DNA of 64,000 nucleotides from contig CM036618.1 in NCBI GenBank assembly GCA_020746105.1, positions 111,855,308 through 111,919,307 of the forward strand. The letters run 5' to 3'. Under the pieces are notes generated by a model. That model saw only the letters and a list, made by a program, of their open reading frames with translations. It had not been told where the DNA came from and made no database searches. Shown piece by piece: positions 51,913-64,000 of the stretch; the first letter of the stretch is position 1; each line of letters begins with the position of its first letter. The stretch is from Trogon surrucura. Lineage: Eukaryota > Chordata > Aves > Trogoniformes > Trogonidae. The position numbers and the translations under genes are program-made.

Positions 51913-54423
51913 GACATCTAATAATCCAGGAGCCGGAATGCAACCTATGATTCCCTTTCACATATACTCAACCAGTTCTTTCTCCTGTAGATTTTGCATT
52001 CTTCAGTAGGTTATCATCTTCTATGACGCAGGTGTCACATATTTTCTGCTTGGTTGTTTTATCCAAATGGTAAACAATGTTTAGATCGACTGTGTGTTCG
52101 GTTCAAGTTTGGTATTTTCAAACAGTTACTTGGACATTTCCCAGTCTATCCATCCTTTTATATACAATACATATATTTATTGCTCGTGAAGGGAATTACT
52201 TGCTAGTCTACTATCTAACTGCTATCTAAAGATATCCTCATGAGACCTTCATGACATCAAATATTACAGCTACAGTCATTTAAGCGACATGTACTTTATG
52301 CCTTCATAACATTATTTCATTTAAACATAATAGATTAGATTTATTTCTGGATAAACTATTTTATAAATAGTAAAAGCAACATATCTGGATAAATTTTTCA
52401 CAAACAACTGAGTTCCATGAAGGTCACAGCTCAAGCAATTTGAGGCAGAACCAAACTCAAGGATCAAAAAATTTCTGAAATCAGAAAGAATATTTGCCTT
52501 CTTTCCACAGTTGCCCAAGGAGAATAATTCTGCTGTTGTCACTGAAAATCAGATCTTCATTTCAATTCAAATATAGATGAACAAATTCATCCTGTGCTTG
52601 TAGGCTAATTCCTAGTAGCAGAAGAACCAAAAGGCTAGAAGCTTGGGAAAATGTTTTTTTCCTCTTTACTAGTCAATCAGTCTGTATTGTTCAGAATAGC
52701 CTTTACATAACCAGGTATTAATGACAGTCACTGGTTCCCCCCCTTACACCTTTTTGCAAGCACAAAGTTTTCCATTCTATGACATTTTGTAAACGTATTC
52801 TGCTGGAAAGCTCTAAAATCCTTCATACAATAGCATCAGCAAGTACTATTAGTTTCCAAAAAGTATCTTTGCTTTTACTTGCAAACAAGATAAAATTAAG
52901 AATCTTTTGATCACAAATTTCTTAAGGACCCCTTTACAAATAAACACCCTTTTTTTCTCCAGGATATATTAATCTTGTTAACAGATTTTGTGGCTATGTT
53001 ATGCTATGAGAAATAAAGCACTAGCTGGGCCCAAACAGCTTATTCCAAAGAAGAGCATACGTTTATGAAGTATATGTATGAGTATATCAGGAATTTCATT
53101 GCCTTTAAAGCAATCTGGAATACCCTAAATTACATTGCTTTTGCTCCAATGTTTGTATCTCACCTACAGCTCAATATTGTATATATTATGTAACATCTAA
53201 AACTGTAGGTAAGATCCACTTCTCTTGTATTAAGTATTGGTAGGAATACAGGAAAATACGCTCTGAAATCTCAGACATTACTAAACAAAACAGACAGGGA
53301 ATTGTAAGAAGACAGTGAATACTATTAACCTTATTTTATAGATGAAAAACTGTGAGGGAGATTAAATACTTGAGATATATAAAGAACTTGTAAAGAATTG
53401 TGAAAATAAAAAGGCAATTCCAAATCCCATTTCCAGTACTTAATTACTTCTTAGTCCTTCATATCTCCTTTTTTACATTTTATGCTTCCAGATGTCTACC
53501 ATTCATCTGATGTAATCATTTATGAAGGATCCAGCTTTTACAGAAGAAATAGTATCTGGGTCCAAAGCTAAAAAAAGATTGTTTCATAGTAAGTTTTTCT
53601 TAACCATAGTAAATTCTGCAAAAAGCAAAACACAACTGCAAAACCCAATAAGGAAAAGTCACTACCACAATTAAAATTATTTTCTGAAGGAATCAAACAT
53701 TTCGGAGGAGAACTTGCGGCTGGTCATAAATTAAGTATCGTACAGGTCTCACCAAGCAAAAAGTAAAGAACATCCTGCAGTGAGATGTGTGTGACGAGAC
53801 TCACGGTGAGATTGTTGTGCACCCTTTAGATAGGCAGGCAGTACACATCACATTCAGTGGCCAACAATTTGTTGAAACTTGGCTGAGCAGGGTATATTAC
53901 AAAAATATCGAATAACATTTCAGATATTTTTGTTACATTCTTCTCCTGATATAATTTATTTGGTTACCAAAGGTGTGTTTTGGCAATATTGTCAGTCTCT
54001 TATTTATCGCTATCTTTTGCACAAAGTCAGAGAAAACATCAAGTCATACTGAAAATTAGCTGAAACACTTAAAAAAAAGTAAATAAGTTCAGGAACACCT
54101 GTTCTGAAATGCAGCTACAAGGAAAGCAATTATCAAAATAATTTTGACAGTTATGAAAATATCAGTATTAAGAGTTTTTCCAAGATTTGATTTAAAAGTG
54201 GTGCTACTGACTCACAGGAAATGGTGGTCTGGTCCCCAAGATCAACGGGGAAACTTCATGATTTTTATTAAGATATAGTACTAGGTTTACTGGGGTACAA
54301 ATTTTACCTTGCTTACCTAACAGACTCCTCTAAAACAGAGAAAATATTTTTCAAATCACTGCAAGTTTTCCTAATATTCCAATAAAATCCTTAAATACTT
54401 TTTTTTTTTTTTTTTCTGGCCAG

Positions 54424-54491
54424 AACACTGATAATCTTGATAATGCTTGCAGGAATCAATCACAGCTATATAGACAAAATTTCAAAGAGGT
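54424..54491 (+). other. Candidate exon 5 of an unrecognised plus-strand gene (hypothesis)
   Basis: A T17 run plus CTGGCCAG makes a strong acceptor. The segment opens in phase 0 (AACACTGATAATC) for 22 codons plus two bases and ends at the donor GT/GTAAGC. Phase fits the candidates at 44746-44887 and 60027-60127. An alternative donor two bases earlier would change the phase. It is short and easily due to chance. Confidence 0.15.
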
Positions 54492-57017
54492 GTAAGCAAA
54501 AATCACGTGCCCACTTTCCTTGCAGTTGGAGCAGGCAAAAACCTTGGCTCCCCTTATGTTACTTCATGCTCACTACCAGAAATCTTTTTATTTGCCCCTT
54601 CAGATCAACTGGCCTAATTGCCTGAAGAGCAGCTCTGTCCAAATGACCTGGATTTAGCAAAGTACTCCCAAGAAAATTATATCTCTTTTTACCAAAACCA
54701 TTGCAGCAAGACCATACTGCAGCAGCACTCCCCATGTGTATGAGAGAAGTAACCTTGTGGCTACACTGTATTACTTAGAGCAGGCAGCTTCATTTGCTAT
54801 TTTACAAGTGAATGAACGTTTCTCACACAAAAGAATAATTGCACCAATTTTAACAACACTGAAAATTACCTTTTTTTTTCATCTTACTGATGTAAATCCC
54901 AGAGATGGCACATTAACAATTTTAATATAAATATGCCTCTGGTTAATAAGTATTGCCTTTAATTTTTTTTCTTTTTTTAATTTAGAAGGTTTTATAAAGT
55001 TTTATTTAAGACAAGTTGTTTTCTAGAATTTTATTACGTTGAAAAGAGTTTTTAGCCAGTGCATGAAAAGTATGAATGTTGTAAATAATCACAGAAGTTA
55101 ATATTTTGAGTAGTAAGTGTAGGTAGTAGATTAAACGACGAGAGCATCAATACATTTCATTTTTGTTCATATCCTATGGTTCCATTAGGCTGATAAGCCT
55201 CTGTTTCACTCTTTGTATGCTATCTTCTACGTCTTAAAAGAAAAAAAAGTTTTTAGAAGAGTACTGCTGAGCTAAGGACATATTTTAAATGACAGTAAAA
55301 TCAGAGTGCATTAAATTATACTCCACTGCTTAGCAAAAAAATAGCCTTTAGGGATGTTCCATAGGACTGGGATTTCTGACTGGTACTATTTTCCTGCAGA
55401 TTTCAAGCTTTCCTAAAGAAATAGCACTGCAATTGTTTTATAGACAATGCAACAAAGAGGTGCAGATGCACTGAGCTTGAACAAAATTTATATGCATACA
55501 GACACTTGAATTTAAATTCATTGTTATTCATAAAAACAGGCATTTCTAAAGATGAATCTAATACGATTATATACTAGAACAACAGTTATAATATGTAAAA
55601 ACATGAAGAGTTGTGTCTAAAAATTTATAAATACAAATACTTTAACTAGTTGTCCATGATTCTGCAGTTTAGCTTGTATTATTTAAGCTGATAATGCTTA
55701 AATCATGATTTTCAATTATCTTTTTTTGGACTATTGAACTTTTTTCTTTTCAAAACTTTTCTATTCATTGTAACACACATAATCCCATTTAAGTCAGTGG
55801 GAGTAATAACATCTGACATTACTGAAAATGTCATTAGTTGATTAAATATGATGAGGTAACACATACGTGAATCATGTGCCTGTAAACAGTTATACTGTAT
55901 TATTAAAATAAGTATGGTTATCTGCAGCATTTGTATATACAATAATTTATATTAGGGATCAAGGGGATAAAATTATTCACACAAATAATCCAACCAAATA
56001 CAGTGAGATCATCCGTGAATTAAGTGATTGTAAAGATATTTATTGGGTATTCAACTGTCTTCACCTCCTGTCCTAATTGCTTTTTATTTGTACGCTTTAT
56101 AGTCTGAATAGCACATAGTATAACATACAGGATATAATATAAATCATATAAAAGGAAAGGGAAAATTATTATCTTTAGTACACAAAGAAAACAAGCAGCA
56201 GGTTCTGTAAGTAGAGAAAGTAACAATCTCTAAATACAGAGAAAAATAATAGAGGTGTGTTCTAAGTTCCTGGGACATTAATAAATGTGTCACTTGTTAC
56301 AAAGACAGAAGTATCTTAAAAATATTAGTTGATCAGGTCAAAGACTAACACTGCATTTCTGGCTCTTGTGTATGGAATATACAGCTATTCTCACACAAAA
56401 CTTTTACAGAAAGAATTTAAGAAATATTTTTAGGTAAAGTTTTTAATGGCAACACCGAACAAGCAGATATGCAAGTACAATGTTTCTTTTTTAAAACTCA
56501 ATTCCTTGGAAAAATGATTCTGAAACACACAATTTTGTGCAAGTCTTTTTTTTTTTTTCTTCTTTTTCTTTCTTTCAAAGACACACTTACTACAGAGGAA
56601 GAGTGATTACAGTAATCAGAGAAAATAGAGAGTCAGCCAGTATAGTAAGGAAGTTGTCTTTTTTCGGTCTTAAAAAATATATTTGATTTAGTCACACAGC
56701 ATCTCAACTGAAAATGTGACATTTGTGTTAGCAGTAGTATCACCCCAAGGGAACTCTAAGTAATTTTCATTTCCATTCTGATTCCTCTTGACTTCAGTTG
56801 TATTTCGAACAGAAATATAAAAAGCATTTGGTCAGGAGTAGCTTGACTTCCAGGGTTAAGCCTTTTGCCAGTCCTTTGAAAACCCACCAGAATCTGTTTG
56901 AGTTGCAAACTTTCTCAAAAATATGTTTGTATGGTGTTAGTGGAGGTGTCTTGGATTTTATCAGAGAAGTCCTGAAAGACCGTTTGAACTGTGGTTTCAC
57001 ACTTTAACTGCAGCCTC

Positions 57018-57463
57018 AGCAGGTCTTCCCTGCCACTGCTACGAGGATGATTAAGGGACTTGAACATCTCGCCTATGAAGAGAGACTGAGAGAACTGGAG
57101 CTGTTTAGCCTTGAAGGGAGACAGCTGAGAGGGGACCTTATTAACGTACATAAATGTCTCAGGAGTGGATGCCAAGAGGAAGGCAACAATCTCTTCTCGG
57201 TGGTGCCCAGCAATAGAACAACAAAAAATGGGTTTAAGTTAGAACATAGGAAGTTCCACCTCAACATGAGGAGAAACTTCTTCACTGTGAGGGTGACAGA
57301 GCACTGGCACAGGCTGTGGAGTCTCCTTCTCCGGACACATTCAAAACCCGTCTGAACACATTCCTGTGTGACTGCCCTAAGGGATCCTGCTCTGGCAGGG
57401 GGGCTGGACTAGAGGATCTTTCGAGGTCCCTTCCAATCCCTAACATTCTATGATTCTATGAAA
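57018..57463 (+). mobile_element. CR1 LINE 3' end, about 445 bp (plus strand)
   Basis: It begins in the last part of ORF2 (AAGGGACTTGAACATCTCGC block). It runs through the GGAGCTGTTTAGCCTTGAAG block and ends with ACATTCTATGATTCTATG. The usual CCCAGAGAGGTTG block between CACAGGCTG and TGGAGTCTCC is missing, a deletion of about 14 bases. The frame at 57047-57355 is LINE-derived. Confidence 0.92.
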
Positions 57464-57464
57464 T

Positions 57465-57653
57465 TCCGTAGGGCCAGCTACCCAGTTTTGGAGCAGGGAA
57501 AGGGTCAGTAGGTCCATCAGCAACTTCCCTGCTGGTAATGGACCCTGTGGAAAGGATGCTTCCTCCTTCAAGTGCAGAAAACACAATGGTTGGGGCTGGG
57601 ATGTCTGAGTGGGAGTAGAGTTTTAAAAAAAAACTATAAAAAATTTGTACACA
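57465..57653. other. Spacer between CR1 and the minus-strand open segment
   Basis: About 190 bp of moderate GC, lying downstream of the stop codon at 57654 on the minus strand. No AATAAA signal for that segment is visible here. Confidence 0.5.
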
Positions 57654-58012
57654 CTATTTTACTGCCTTATAAGAACGTTCTTTAGGTTGCAAAGACAAAA
57701 ATAGCAGCTTCGAGACATAAGGCTTCTTACGTAACTTAGAGCCATCCGCTTTATTCGCGTATGTTATGATATAGCCTTTAATTACACAGTTTAATGCAAT
57801 TGTCTCCAGAGCCTCCATCACTTGTTCTGTACACAGAAGACGTCTATTCTTAGCAATAAGTAATGACCGAGTAATGAAGAAAGCTGCTGTGCCAACAAGC
57901 AGTACACCTGCCCCTGCAACACCAGAGTCCTTGCTAGAAAGGAGTGGGACGTTTCGCATGCTAAGGAGAGGTGAATGCTGCCTTGGAGGAGTATATTCTA
58001 TCCCCTTCTCTC
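57654..58012 (-). CDS. Unrecognised 118-codon open segment, possible last coding exon with transmembrane helix
   Basis: On the minus strand, a splice-acceptor-like TGTGGTTTTTAG (ending at 58013) is followed by a stretch open for 118 codons to the TAG stop at 57654-57656. No ATG lies upstream in frame near the start, so I read it as a terminal exon (two leading bases, GA) rather than a whole gene. Residues about 30-52 (GVAGAGVLLVGTAAFFITRS and on) form a hydrophobic segment, followed by basic KNRR, like a membrane anchor. The rest, from TEQVMEALETIALN to the C-terminus, is lysine-rich. The segment holds more CpGs than the flanks. I do not recognise the family. It could also be a decayed retrocopy, or chance. 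No upstream exon has been identified. Confidence 0.3.
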
Positions 58013-60026
58013 CTAAAAACCACAAGTGACTTTGGTCAGGGTTTTAAAGCCAGGTCTTTTTTGGGTGGTCATTCCTTATGCTGCTCAGGACATTTGCATC
58101 TTGGGGGAGCACGTCTTGCTGGATATACCAGAACAGACAAGGCTGATCACTCTGAGGTGTAAACTGAAGTCAGCGCGTGCTGTGCTTTGAAGATGTAACA
58201 CCACATATGCTAAGCATCCCCTATATGTGAAGTGCTCAGAAAAATCTCTGGTTGTGCACTCAGCATTACTCAATGCTTTTACCAGCACTATCTCTTGCCT
58301 CAGTTCTCCTCTACAATTGGGATAATAGCATCTGTGGTCTTACACAGGCATTGTGTAATTTTTAATATCTGTGTAGCAGCTCAGGTAGTGTGGTTATGAA
58401 AACCTTTGAAAAGCCCAGGGAAAAATTACTAATTTTTCTTCAGAGCTGGTTGAATGGGGACAACAAACAAGGCTCAGGGCTACACACAGAACAGCAAGGA
58501 GAAAACAAAATATTTAAGAACTTATTATCCTGACTATGCACTGAATGAGGCAGAAAGCTTGAGGGAAATGTGGTATATGATCATGTAATTAAAGACTATT
58601 TCATAATGGATACCCTGAAACAGCTGAAATTAAAATTGTAGAGTATCTTTTGTCCTGAGAGTTCACAGCTTGTAAGTGCTTTGTTTTATAAACTTAAGAA
58701 TATTCTCAGAGCATAGATTTGTGCAGTATGTTCATGACTGACATCAACACCTTAGGCTGACTGGGGAAGCAGCAAACTGGCCATACTGAACTATGCTTTA
58801 AAAACCCGTGCACTAAATAGGTATCTAAGAACAAGAAAAGGAGCATGAAGATTGCTTCAAACATGTAGATGAAAAGAATATATTACAGCCTATTTTTCAA
58901 ACAGCAACCATTTTAATACAGAGATGGAGGTTGGAAGTGGAGCTAAAATAAGAAAAAATACTTAGCCATTAATTCATGATTTTAGAAAGGTAAAACAGAT
59001 TTCAAGTTCTTATTATATCTCTACAAATATAGAAAAATTCAAGAGTGGAATAAGTAATTATTGTTCCCATACAGGTGTGGGAAACAAGCAAGTAAAGCTT
59101 CTTGCCAGTCATTTCTGTGCTGGCAAAATGTTTCTAGGACAAAGAAAACTTTATAAAGATTGCAAATTAATACTACATGGTAGTGGGCAAGGTTAAGCCT
59201 GTTTGTTTCTTGAGGTTTGAGGGTATTTTAATCTTAATACATTTGAAAGGTGCTTTTTTTTTCTAACCAGAAGACCTGATTCTGACCTTACTCTTATTCT
59301 ACAATGGCTTAATGTATTAACTTCAAGAAGCATCAGTCCTGATTTAGACAGACATGAAAAGAATAACAAGATAAATATTATTTCACTCCATCAATTGACA
59401 GAGATTCTACCAAACCTACAAAAACCTATTTCAGAAATATTGTCCAGAATATATATGATTTCTAAAGACATTTTTCTCTTCCAATTCCATTAGTTTATTA
59501 ATTTCCTTACCTATTCTTTCTGCAATCTCTAATGACTGAAAACTTAGTTTAAGACACTGAGAGTTCAGACTGGGCGAGGATCAAGTTTTCAGGACATAAC
59601 TATGTTCTGTGTTTCAAATTCCTGATGAGGAAGCTATGCAAGAGCAAAGTTGAGTAACATCAAAACCTGTATGCAGTTCACCTTATATATCCAGGCTATC
59701 CAAGGAGTAATGCATCCATATTAAGGTACAACATCAAAATAACTAAATATTACATTCACAGAGGCACAGAGGCTTTTTGAGATAAGTATAGCTCTCTCAC
59801 AATAGGTACAGAATCACTAGCTGCTTTTTGTTATTTTTAATGCAAATGGGAATAAAGTTAAGAGACAAATTTCACTCTTAAACACAAGCAACAAAAAGAT
59901 GAAAGCCACAGAAGGTAGCTTTGCTTCTGAATTCCCATGGTGCCATCAACTTAGACTGCTGTTTTTCCATTTCCAATTGATATGTTTCTGTTCGGTTTTT
60001 TTTGGTTTTGTTTGGTTTTTTAATAG

Positions 60027-60127
60027 GGGAGAAATTGGAAGGAAATTTTATGCACTTGCATTACCGTGCATGCTTCCATGGTTTAAGATTTACAAAATCC
60101 ATCAGCATGACTCAAGTATCACAATGG
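60027..60127 (+). other. Candidate exon 6 of an unrecognised plus-strand gene (hypothesis)
   Basis: Acceptor TTTGGTTTTTTAATAG, then one base plus 33 open codons plus one base, then the donor ATGG/GTAATA. The peptide contains GRKFYALALPCMLPWFKIYK. A second frame is also open across the segment, which weakens any coding claim. The chosen frame is the one compatible with the candidate at 54424-54491. Confidence 0.17.
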
Positions 60128-60954
60128 GTAATATGTGACTGAATAGCACAGATTTGTTTAATCAGTCCCTTTAGAAACTGGAAAGATGTAGGTATCTATA
60201 ATGGGCAAGAAAGACCCCAGTTATTTAAAGACTGCAATGATATTTAAAACAAGGGAATGGGATCCAGTCGATTATAAGAGAACAGATAAAACCTCTGAAC
60301 GTTAACAAGTTTTCAGACATAAAAAATGTGATTGTCAAGGGATTTTCAAGAATAGCAGGTCAAAACTTTTTTTTTTTTCTGTAATTGAAACTTTCTTTGT
60401 TATAAAAACCTGTAGAACAAACAGTATGAAAATATTTTTCTCATATCTTTGAACCCCATTAAAATTCATTTAAATTTTGAGTTTCAAAATTTGTAACATG
60501 GAAAACAAAAATAAAAAGTGTGCTGAACTGCTTAAGTGCACAACTTATAATGCCAGATTCAGTTGTTTAACTGTTGTACAGGAACAAGTAGTTCAAGTAG
60601 TTTTGTAACTAACTTTGATCCTAGCTGCTCCTCCAAATGTTTTGGACCAAAAACAGTGACAAAAACCCCAGAACTTCCTAAGAACTACCACAACTAATAC
60701 AGGATTCATGCAAAACTAATGAGATGATAGATTCAAATCATATTTCCTTCCTGGTGAACTAGTGGGAGAATACTGATGTTTTCATTGTAACATTTAAGTC
60801 AGGAATGTTTTACTTAAGAATATGAAATCTGAATTCAGAATTCTTCAGTAAATGTTTATTCAAACCAGACAAATCTTTTTGTCTAATGTTGAATGACAGT
60901 CCATAATTTATCCCTGAAATACTATATGTTCCGAAAACTCTTATGTTCTTGCAG

Positions 60955-61016
60955 TTTCACAGAAAACAAACTTCACGGAGAATCAGTTTCCGGGAAGTTC
61001 AGTAACATTCATCTGA
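60955..61016 (+). other. Candidate exon 7 (terminal) of an unrecognised plus-strand gene (hypothesis)
   Basis: Acceptor TTATGTTCTTGCAG is followed by two bases and 19 codons ending in TGA at 61014-61016, in the phase required after 60027-60127. A different frame of the same segment stays open longer (to about 61100), so the reading is ambiguous. No clear AATAAA follows within the next few hundred bases. Confidence 0.12.
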
Positions 61017-62477
61017 GAAGGATGTTGCAGAAGGGCATTAATCAGTTCTTAGAAAATCTGTTTTCACAGATTTATCACCCCATGATAGTCTTAAAAATTA
61101 AGTGACATACAGCTCTTGGTTTATATCTTCCATTTTCACCTCTCTTCTGATGCGGAAAAATGGGAAGAAAAGCAAACTCAAAATACTCAAAATAAGCAAT
61201 CTCTGTCAGCACTAAGATTCCTGAAAACTTCCTGAGGGTATTCCACGTGATGTCATGAGAAGCATCTGTCCCCCCCATTATAGATACGCATCTGAAATTC
61301 ACTGTACTTCAACATAGCAGTGTGTGTAGCCTGGGAAGGAGATGCAGTGTCTCACTAGCCCCTCTGCCTCTTGTCCCTGGACCTTCTAGGTTAAGGGTCT
61401 GATTTTACAAATGTCAAACGTAAAAATGATTTTACAGATGTAAAATGTAAGCCTGTTGCCGCATAACAATCGCTGGAATTCAAACTTTTCAGATCACTTT
61501 TATCACTCCTGTATGATTCACAGTCAGGAAAGATAACGTCTTTCCTAAGAGAGCTGTAGAGGGTGTTTTTTTTAAACTAGCATTAGGGCCCAATTCTCAC
61601 ATTTTTATTAATAACGAATATCATTTTTGCATCACAATTCTGTAATTCATCCCAAAGCTATTCATCATGGTTGCCCTCTAGACACCCATTGTACAAAAGC
61701 GGATATGTGTGTGTGAACATTTCTGTTGTCACCTTTGGGAAAAAAAGAAGAGTCAGGAGAATCGCGTAAAGAAAATTACAATATTGAGATACAGATCTTC
61801 ACCCCATTGTCTACTCACAAATTCTGTGATTTCTTATACACTTCTTAAACAGAAAGCACATATAATTTATAATATATACACGTAATCTTTTTCAAGGAGT
61901 CTTTTCTTAATGGAAAAACCTCCTTTGACAAAAGTGTCATTTTATTTAAATCTTTTGTTTACACTAAAAAGCATAGAAGAGAAAGAAGACCAACATGAAG
62001 GTCATTCTGTATCAGAAATTAAGATGCAATTCTGAAACTTTGGAATTGTGACACACACCTCCAGCTGGAGATGTACATGCTCTCTTAATTACAAAAAGAC
62101 ATCACTGTGGGGAGAATCAGTCTAGTTTCTCTGCCTTTAACTAACAATAAGCCCTCTCTTTAGAAAAAAAAACAAACAAAAAAACACCAACAAGTCAAAT
62201 GTTTTTATTTCAAGACCTTTTACACCGTGCCACAGACAATCTGGAATCTGCACACCTATGTAGCATTGTTGGTACGTAACACATAGGTAAAACATAGTTT
62301 CACAGTTTGCAGTGGCAGCAACTGCAAAAGTGATAGCATTGAACACACCACCTGCTTTTTTGTTTTGGATTGGGTTTTTTTTTCATAAATTACAGAGTCC
62401 CTTAAACATAAAACTAAACTAGTCATATAACTTTACTCTTACATCATGGTTCATAAACATGTATTAAATTAATGAGC

Positions 62478-62493
62478 GATGATGATGATGATG
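62478..62493. repeat. (GAT)5 microsatellite
   Basis: Five perfect GAT units plus one base. Short simple repeat. Confidence 0.85.
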
Positions 62494-62534
62494 CTAATAA
62501 ACATCTACATTTATGAAAAGTATTTTGTCTATAG

Positions 62535-62665
62535 ATATTCCCAAATGAATACTATAGTCAGAATCAGCAGCTTATTTAATTTGCCCTAGATCTTCTCTGT
62601 TTTCATATTCCCACTTGAATAATAAGTTCAGAATCAGCAGGTTATTAGGTTTGCCCTAATTCTAG
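62535..62665. repeat. 70-bp tandem duplication, about 80 percent identical
   Basis: ATATTCCCA at 62535 and again at 62605 start two collinear units. Both contain TCAGAATCAGCAG and TTTGCCCTA. About 60 of the 70 bases align without gaps, with roughly 12 differences by eye. It is a local tandem duplication that has since diverged. Confidence 0.8.
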
Positions 62666-64000
62666 GCTTGAGTCAATGGGACTTTAAACAGATTCCAATG
62701 GAAAATGAAAACACGACTCATTTTTTTTCAGCTATCTACGAGGCACCAAATTTTGCTGCTTATTAGGACCTAGCTAAACAGTTCCAGGCTCATAAAAAAC
62801 TCCACAGAATTAAAGAAATCTAAAATCCTATCACGAATTCCTGCTCCTACAGAATGCTGCCAGCATACCTCTGGTTTTTTCCTTACAAGCTCAAACAAAG
62901 CATGACCGAGCCCACCTCCTGCTTTCGCCCCCAAATTTCTCATTTAAAATGAAGGAGAAGGAAACTTTCCAAAATTAAATGATCATTGACTGGGAGCCAG
63001 AATTCTCCACTATCATCAAGCATTAAGTCTTAGGTCCTGTTACAGTAATAACTTTTGTACAGATGTTGTAACATTGCAAAGGATGAGAACTGTTAAGACC
63101 ATAAGAAGAGCTGAATTGTCAAGGGAAAAGTGGCTGGCAGCTGACAAGCTAAACCATTTCCCATACCTAGTCAGGCTAATGGAAAGCATGTAATGGCAGA
63201 CCAATTGTAAACAAGAAAAAAACATTATTCTGAACACTCAGCTATAGGCAGTAGGAATGGTGGGAACTTCAAAGACAGCTGGTATCAGTTCTGTAAATTA
63301 AAGAGGTTGCACTACAGTAAAGGGGGCTTCAAGTCTTGACCTCCCGTAGCAGATCCCTATTCAAAATTCTGTTCTTTCAAGCACCTGACAATAAAGAAGA
63401 AAATCTTGCTAGAAATCCTGTATGAGTTGTCATTAGTTTACAGATTGAAAAAAGAAACTAGAGAAGTGGTGTCGACTGGTTAGGGTCACTGAGAAAGCAA
63501 TGTCATAGCAAAATCACGGGCTTTTTCCTACTTCGTGCATTAGTTACTATGGTATTTTTTGCATTGGTTCTGTTGGTTCTATTGAGTAGACCAAGATCCA
63601 GAAGAATGGCTAGAACCCACCACCTACAGCTACTTTTTAGTTTGACAGAAGAGAACCAGAGCTGAGTTCTGCATATATGACAATATAATCCAGGCTGGTA
63701 AAGTGCTTGTTCAGATACCATCACATGGTAGAGAGGGAGAAACTGTCACTTGAGAAAGTGCACATCTTTGGGAAAAAAACCAAATTGTTTTGTAAAAGAT
63801 CACAATACAATCCCTGGTGAGCATACAACTAAATAAAGACATTGAAGTCTAACGTACCCTGACTTTGCTAGTCAATTCTACGTATAACAACACAGTTAAA
63901 AGTATGTTTGTTATGTTCTACGAAACCATTCCCTGAAAGAAGCATACTTAGATCTTTACACTTTACTCTTCACGTACAACATAGAACGCAACACCACAGG

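Larger units (their letters stand above)
48715..57010. other. 8-kb AT-rich region without established gene
   Basis: No gene or dispersed repeat recognised. It contains AT-rich low-complexity DNA (48905-48965), a T17 run (54399-54415), a small palindrome at 51896 and the exon-like segment at 54424. Confidence 0.5.
58030..64000. other. AT-rich region without established gene
   Basis: No gene or transposon recognised. It contains exon-like segments at 60027 and 60955, a (GAT)5 tract at 62478 and a 70-bp tandem duplication at 62535. All other open frames are under about 90 codons and unremarkable. Confidence 0.5.

Noticed and set aside
1-64000. tRNA, rRNA, CRISPR, operon and ribosome-binding-site features
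   Set aside because: None seen. The sequence is vertebrate-like and such prokaryotic features do not apply.

Overview
The window looks like bird nuclear DNA. It is AT-rich and has no bacterial-style gene density. It carries several CR1 LINEs with the typical avian 3' end (runs of the 8-mer ATTCTATG, or its complement at minus-strand copies) and two copies of an avian ERVL-like LTR family. The species cannot be told from the sequence. Almost all short ORFs are chance openings or LINE remnants. I recognise no complete, named protein-coding gene.

Layout. 1-4.6 kb: AT-rich unique DNA with two adjacent perfect hairpins near 3.85 kb. 4.61-6.64 kb: a 2-kb CR1 on the minus strand, retaining part of the endonuclease/RT ORF and an internal deletion. 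6.65-13.9 kb: unique DNA with simple repeats. 13.9-15.1 kb: a very old, strongly diverged CR1 relic on the minus strand, followed at 15.48-15.70 kb by the U3 part of an old LTR. 15.7-27.4 kb: unique DNA with a diverged ~65-bp repeat pair, a small CR1 tail at 23.66 kb and several exon-like open segments. 27.42-28.00 kb: a well-kept solo LTR (minus) with a 5-bp target duplication. 28.55-29.23 kb: a CR1 tail (minus). 29.2-37 kb: unique DNA with a duplicated ~122-bp element (31.9 and 36.0 kb) and a perfect 25-bp inverted repeat (36.4 kb). 37.1-39.65 kb: a GC-rich island with a CpG-rich, G-strand-skewed core. 39.65-46.3 kb: AT-rich unique DNA. 46.33-47.93 kb: a CR1 on the plus strand with a broken RT. 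48.63 kb: a CR1 tail. 57.0-57.46 kb: a CR1 3' end (plus). 57.65-58.01 kb: a minus-strand open segment of 118 codons with a putative transmembrane helix and unusually many CpGs. 58-64 kb: AT-rich unique DNA with a 70-bp tandem duplication at 62.5 kb.

Possible gene. On the plus strand, seven open segments bounded by splice-like AG and GT can be chained in compatible reading phase (16.1, 18.8, 26.7, 44.7, 54.4, 60.0 and 60.96 kb). The two best (143 and 142 bp) read through about 95 codons when joined. I do not recognise the product. I picked the segments by eye among many possible AG/GT pairs, so this is a hypothesis, not an annotation. The window is best described as intergenic or intronic DNA, with its history written mainly by CR1 and ERVL insertions.
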